From the NCBI RefSeq assembly GCF_051020985.1, contig NC_135012.1, forward strand, positions 8,806,451 to 8,870,450: a stretch of 64,000 bases of DNA, written 5' to 3'. This DNA is from Nomia melanderi (lineage: Eukaryota > Arthropoda > Insecta > Hymenoptera > Halictidae). The notes under the pieces are model-generated. The model worked only from the letters and a program-made list of their open reading frames with translations. It had not been told where the DNA came from and searched no databases. The translations under genes and the position numbers were made by a program. This document shows positions 60,371-64,000 of this stretch, in pieces. Position 1 is the stretch's first letter, and each line of letters starts with the position of its first letter.

Positions 60371-61175
60371 TTTAAGAGAAAGCGTAGGTGATGACAATTT
60401 CATTTAAGTGTCACGCAGCGTCAGTTGAAAGTCGTTCACCCTCATGTAAAATGTCCTCGATCCTTCGGCCGTGTTAAATGTACCACGATCAGCGTTCATT
60501 ACAGCATTCCAGCCAGATTCCATTCACTTTTCGGAAAACTCCGTTTGAAAAAGAGACACCGCGTAGGTGAATCTGAGTGATCGTAACTCAGATGGAGTCC
60601 GACAGAGAAAATTCTATCAACGTTCCAGTCAAGTCAAGTAGAACATGAATAATGATCATCGTAGTACCATCAATTTTAATGACACGTTTGAAAGCCAGTT
60701 TTCATTCACCCACGGAAAGACACTCCGTTCCTCGTTCTGCTGGAAATACTCTGCTCACGAGTAACTGAACGGTTCATGTTCCAACTGTTTCATGCGAGTT
60801 GGAAGTCATTTACCATTGAGGGTTAGCCAAGTTAGGCGTCACGTGAATGATGATTCCCGTAACGTCGTTATCCTTTTTCAGATATCGCGTTTCATTCACA
60901 TGCCGGAAGGTTCAGCACCTCGTTTAATCAGAAAACGATATTCGATATTTCATTAAAAGTATCCAAGCGCTGCCTCGTCATTAAACGGTTCCCGGTGTGC
61001 GCCATTTTCCTCGACCCTGAACGAAATCTTTCCGAAATTCATCTAAATGTGTTTGAATCTGAAACACTGTAGAATCGCGAAAGAATTCTCCATTTTACCA
61101 CGGGAATCATTTCAATTCTCTCGATTCCGAGTCATTCGCTCGCGGAACATCAGCCTCGTTCCGTCATCGGTCGCA
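60371..61175 (+). repeat. Degenerate tandem repeat, about 180-240-nt unit, four copies
   Basis: A motif of the form CATTCAC, 3-5 nt, CGGAA, then CTCCGTT or CACCTCGTT recurs with CATTC at about 60521, 60713, 60893 and 61134. Copies 2 and 3 also share CATGAATAATGAT/CGTGAATGATGAT followed by CGTA about 70 nt earlier. Copies 1 and 3 share CAGTTGAAAGTCGTTCACC/GAGTTGGAAGTCATTTACC. Divergence is high, so it is an old array, and unit boundaries are approximate. Confidence 0.55.
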
Positions 61176-61776
61176 CAACCCGTTTCGAGCAGGCCGTAAT
61201 ACGGTTCGAGAGGCGATTTTTCCGAACTTCTCGTCGAATAATTTTCAATCGGCCGGCAACAACGCGTCAGCTCTGCCAGCGGGATTATCAATTTTTGCGG
61301 GGCGTCGGTTCGCAAAACTCGACCCCTCGGACTCGGCACCGGGGATCGGCCGTTGCCATGGCGGCTAGGTTTTGAAGAGGATGTACCGGGGTGATTTCGT
61401 AGCCTAGACTACTGATGATGACTGTACTAGCGGCGCGCGCGCGCCCGTACGCGCTCGTATGAGGGGGCAATATAGGCTTCGTACACCTACACGCTGACAC
61501 ACACTCGCCTATCGCTGACACGCACACAGACCACACACATGGTCGTGAAATTTCGCACATACGTACGCGCGGTACATTCGCCAGGGGGTAGAAATCATTA
61601 AAGGGGCGTGGCGTGCCCGTGGTTGCCCGGATGACGGTCACGTGAACCAAGATGGCCGCCGGACCGGGAGGGCTCCCCTCTTTGCAACAGTCATTTGTTA
61701 TCGGCCATTTTATTTTAATGATTTCCATGCATGCGTGAAACGCTCGGCTGCATCGCTCGGGAAAGGGATGCCTCTC

Positions 61777-61957
61777 TTTCTCTCACTCTCTCTCTCTCTC
61801 TCTCTCCCTCTCTCTCTCTTCTCTCTCTCTCTCCCTCTCTCTCTCTCCTCTCTCTCTTTCTCCTCTTTCTCTCTTTCCTCTTTCTCTCTCTATCTCTCTC
61901 CTCTTTCTCTCTCTCCTCTTTCTCCCTTTCCTCTTTCTCTCTCTCCTCTCTCTCTAT
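61777..61957 (+). repeat. Long imperfect CT-rich microsatellite
   Basis: About 180 nt of CT repeat broken by CC and TTT interruptions in a recurring CTCTTTCTC pattern, suggesting expansion of a longer unit as well as the dinucleotide. Confidence 0.9.
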
Positions 61958-63668
61958 ACGCCCGGTAACGCGCGCGTTCTCTTAGCGCGATACACGCTAT
62001 AGAACGCGGCGAACGCGCCGCTAACGTCGCTTTCATGCTAATTCCGAGCCCTATAAATTCCGCGTCGAACCCATTGTAACTGCTCTTCCTTCTTTCGATA
62101 AATTTCTCCCGATCCCGTCGATCGCGGGATCGCCTGTGTTCGAAATAGACCCCGTGGCCTCTTCGGCGACGCGATTCCCATCCACGGAATCGAAGCTTAA
62201 CTGGCGCCGCGCGATAATTTATCCTCGAAATCGTTATCGGCCGCGCAAAGAATCTGGTCGGATCAAGCGTAATCGTCGACCATGTTGCGATGATAATCGG
62301 TAATAAGCGAGCAGCCCGGCGCGGCGAGCCGGGAACGGGGGGATGGGAAACGAGCGGGTTAATTCGAGAACCACGGGGGAAAATAATAACGCAACTTGTT
62401 GTGGAAAAGTGGCAGCGACGATCGCGCGGCAATAAAACTGGCGTAAAATCGAGCCGACTGGTTATACGGCCGCCGCGCCGGACCTATTCCGGTCGGTTAC
62501 ATTACCGCGATTTATATTAATAAACGATCGTCCAGCGCGCGATTCATCCGATTGTTGGTAACGGCAACGTCGCCACGGTGTCGTGGTAATAATTAATACG
62601 CGCCGATTAGCGCAGCTCGTTAAGGGCTGATCGATGTCTTTTTAGAGCGTTCTAAGTGATTGCTTCCCGTCGATACCCGGGATATCGATAATTCCGACCG
62701 AGCCGGGATTAATAGAATCCCATCGGGAGATCCGTGGCCACCCCCGCCCCCGCCCCCCCGCATTTTAATATGCGTTTCGACGTTCGATCGCCGAAACCGG
62801 TCGAAATGGATCTCTACATTAACGTACTTTAAATACCTCTTATACGGTGGCTCGAGCACCGAAAATATCTTCCTTCCGTGGATCCTTACTTAATAAAAGT
62901 TATTCATTTCCAAGGATTTCGACCCCCGTGATTTGATGACTGCGAGTTTATCGTAGAAGAATTCGACAAATTTTGAGTAATTTTTAATGATAAGGGTATC
63001 CAGATAGTGGGGATAAATATTTCACGTGATCCTATGATGATTCTTGCGAGATAGAAATACGGGAACGAAAATATATCATGGGTAGAAACAAAAGGGCGGA
63101 ATTTCTGAAATGATGTTGAATTTCGCAAATATAATAGGGCGCGCTCGCTACAATTTTAAAAACAGTATTCTCTCCACTGAGACACGAAAACCCCCGCCAG
63201 GTCCCAACCCCCAAGTTCGATGACCGCGACGATGATTCGGCGGGGCCAACAAGAGATGAATTTCGCGAAATTCTACAAAATGCTGGCAAACGTTCGCAAA
63301 AGCACGGCCGAACAATATATTTCCCTCGAATTCTGGTTGGTCGATTGAACGAAAAAAAAACTAAAAATGAAAAAAAAAAGGAAGAAAAAATCGTCATCGA
63401 GCCCGACAACGGCGACCGGAAAGTGGGTGGAGGCTCGGACCCGACAAATATCATCGCGATATACAAACACATTCCGGCTGTTCGGGCACGGGGAGAGCAT
63501 TCTCATCCCCGATTTTTCCCGGGCAACTATGTATTTGTTCTCCCCTGGTTCGCGAAATTCAAGGTATCGTATGAATAGCTGTCCCGGGCGCCGCGGAAAG
63601 AGAGAACTAGAGAGCGGCCGGGTAAACGAAGAAAGATAGAGGCAGGGTGAACAAACGAGAGCTGGACG

Positions 63669-63670
63669 AA

Positions 63671-63701
<31 letters not shown>

Positions 63702-63725
63702 GAGACAGAGAGAGTGTGAGAGAGA
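63669..63725 (+). repeat. (GA)n microsatellite
   Basis: A GA/AG run of about 57 nt with single-base interruptions, near the end of the window. Confidence 0.9.
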
Positions 63726-64000
63726 ATGAGAGGGGGGCGAGGTCATCGCAACGAGCGGGACGCACACATGTGTGCGCGCCTGTACGTGAGTGCGTGCAAT
63801 TTAATGATTTCCAGCCGGAATTTCGATGACGGCAACTGGAACGGGGATGAAAATCTCCCCTGGCTGCTGCGCCCGCCGGGAGAAGGAGAGGGACGGTTAC
63901 GGGGGCAAGAGAGCGAGAGAGGATCATGTGTGCAGCGGCGGGTTGGTCAGGGCCGGCTTGTTGCACACGCGCAAAATCTCACGGGCGAAACAAAGAAGAA

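Larger units (their letters stand above)
61176..64000 (+). other. rn: End of window, still inside the rn intron
   Basis: CpG-rich sequence (to about 62800) and a CT-rich microsatellite block (about 61777-61957) are followed by AT-rich sequence and a GA run (63669-63725). No zinc-finger exon or other recognisable coding sequence appears before the window ends. Confidence 0.5.

Overview
The window looks like the 5' half of one large developmental gene from an insect nuclear genome, read on the + strand. The best-supported coding exon (about 45.16-45.48 kb) carries two C2H2 zinc fingers of the rotund / squeeze / LIN-29 family. Two different upstream coding exon sets can splice to it in frame. 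I therefore read the locus as rotund (rn), with the roughened eye (roe) type alternative promoter known from Drosophila. Abundant CpG, mixed GC-rich and AT-rich blocks, many (GA)n/(CT)n microsatellites and very long introns suggest a hymenopteran such as a bee or ant. The species call is an inference only.

Layout: 1-2454 is upstream and 5' untranslated sequence, including a purine-rich stretch and a TATA-type core promoter candidate near 1532-1562. A proposed tiny first coding exon (2455-2512) and a 225-nt intron lead into a large exon (to 4350). That exon encodes Gln/His-rich, Gly-rich, acidic and Gln/Leu/Asn-repeat segments. A 111-nt exon (7443-7553) follows. A 37.6-kb intron then runs to the zinc-finger exon. 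Inside that intron, a second 5' region at about 35.7-37.6 kb precedes a short Pro/His-rich coding exon (37630-37815), the roe-like start. After 45481 the gene continues in an intron that does not end within the window, so zinc fingers 3-5 and the 3' end lie beyond 64000.

All proposed junctions keep the reading frame: phase 1 for the first small intron, phase 0 at 4350/7443, 7553/45163 and 37815/45163, and phase 1 leaving the zinc-finger exon at 45481. The locus would thus make two nuclear DNA-binding proteins with the same fingers but different N-termini: a long one with low-complexity, prion-like Gln-rich sequence and a short one with a 62-residue Pro/His leader.

The rest is intron: GC-rich CpG-dense blocks that could hold enhancers or extra promoters, AT-rich blocks, many microsatellites and two degenerate tandem-repeat arrays (about 31.5-32.0 kb and 60.4-61.2 kb). 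I saw no tRNA, rRNA, CRISPR array, second protein-coding gene or recognisable transposase or reverse transcriptase.
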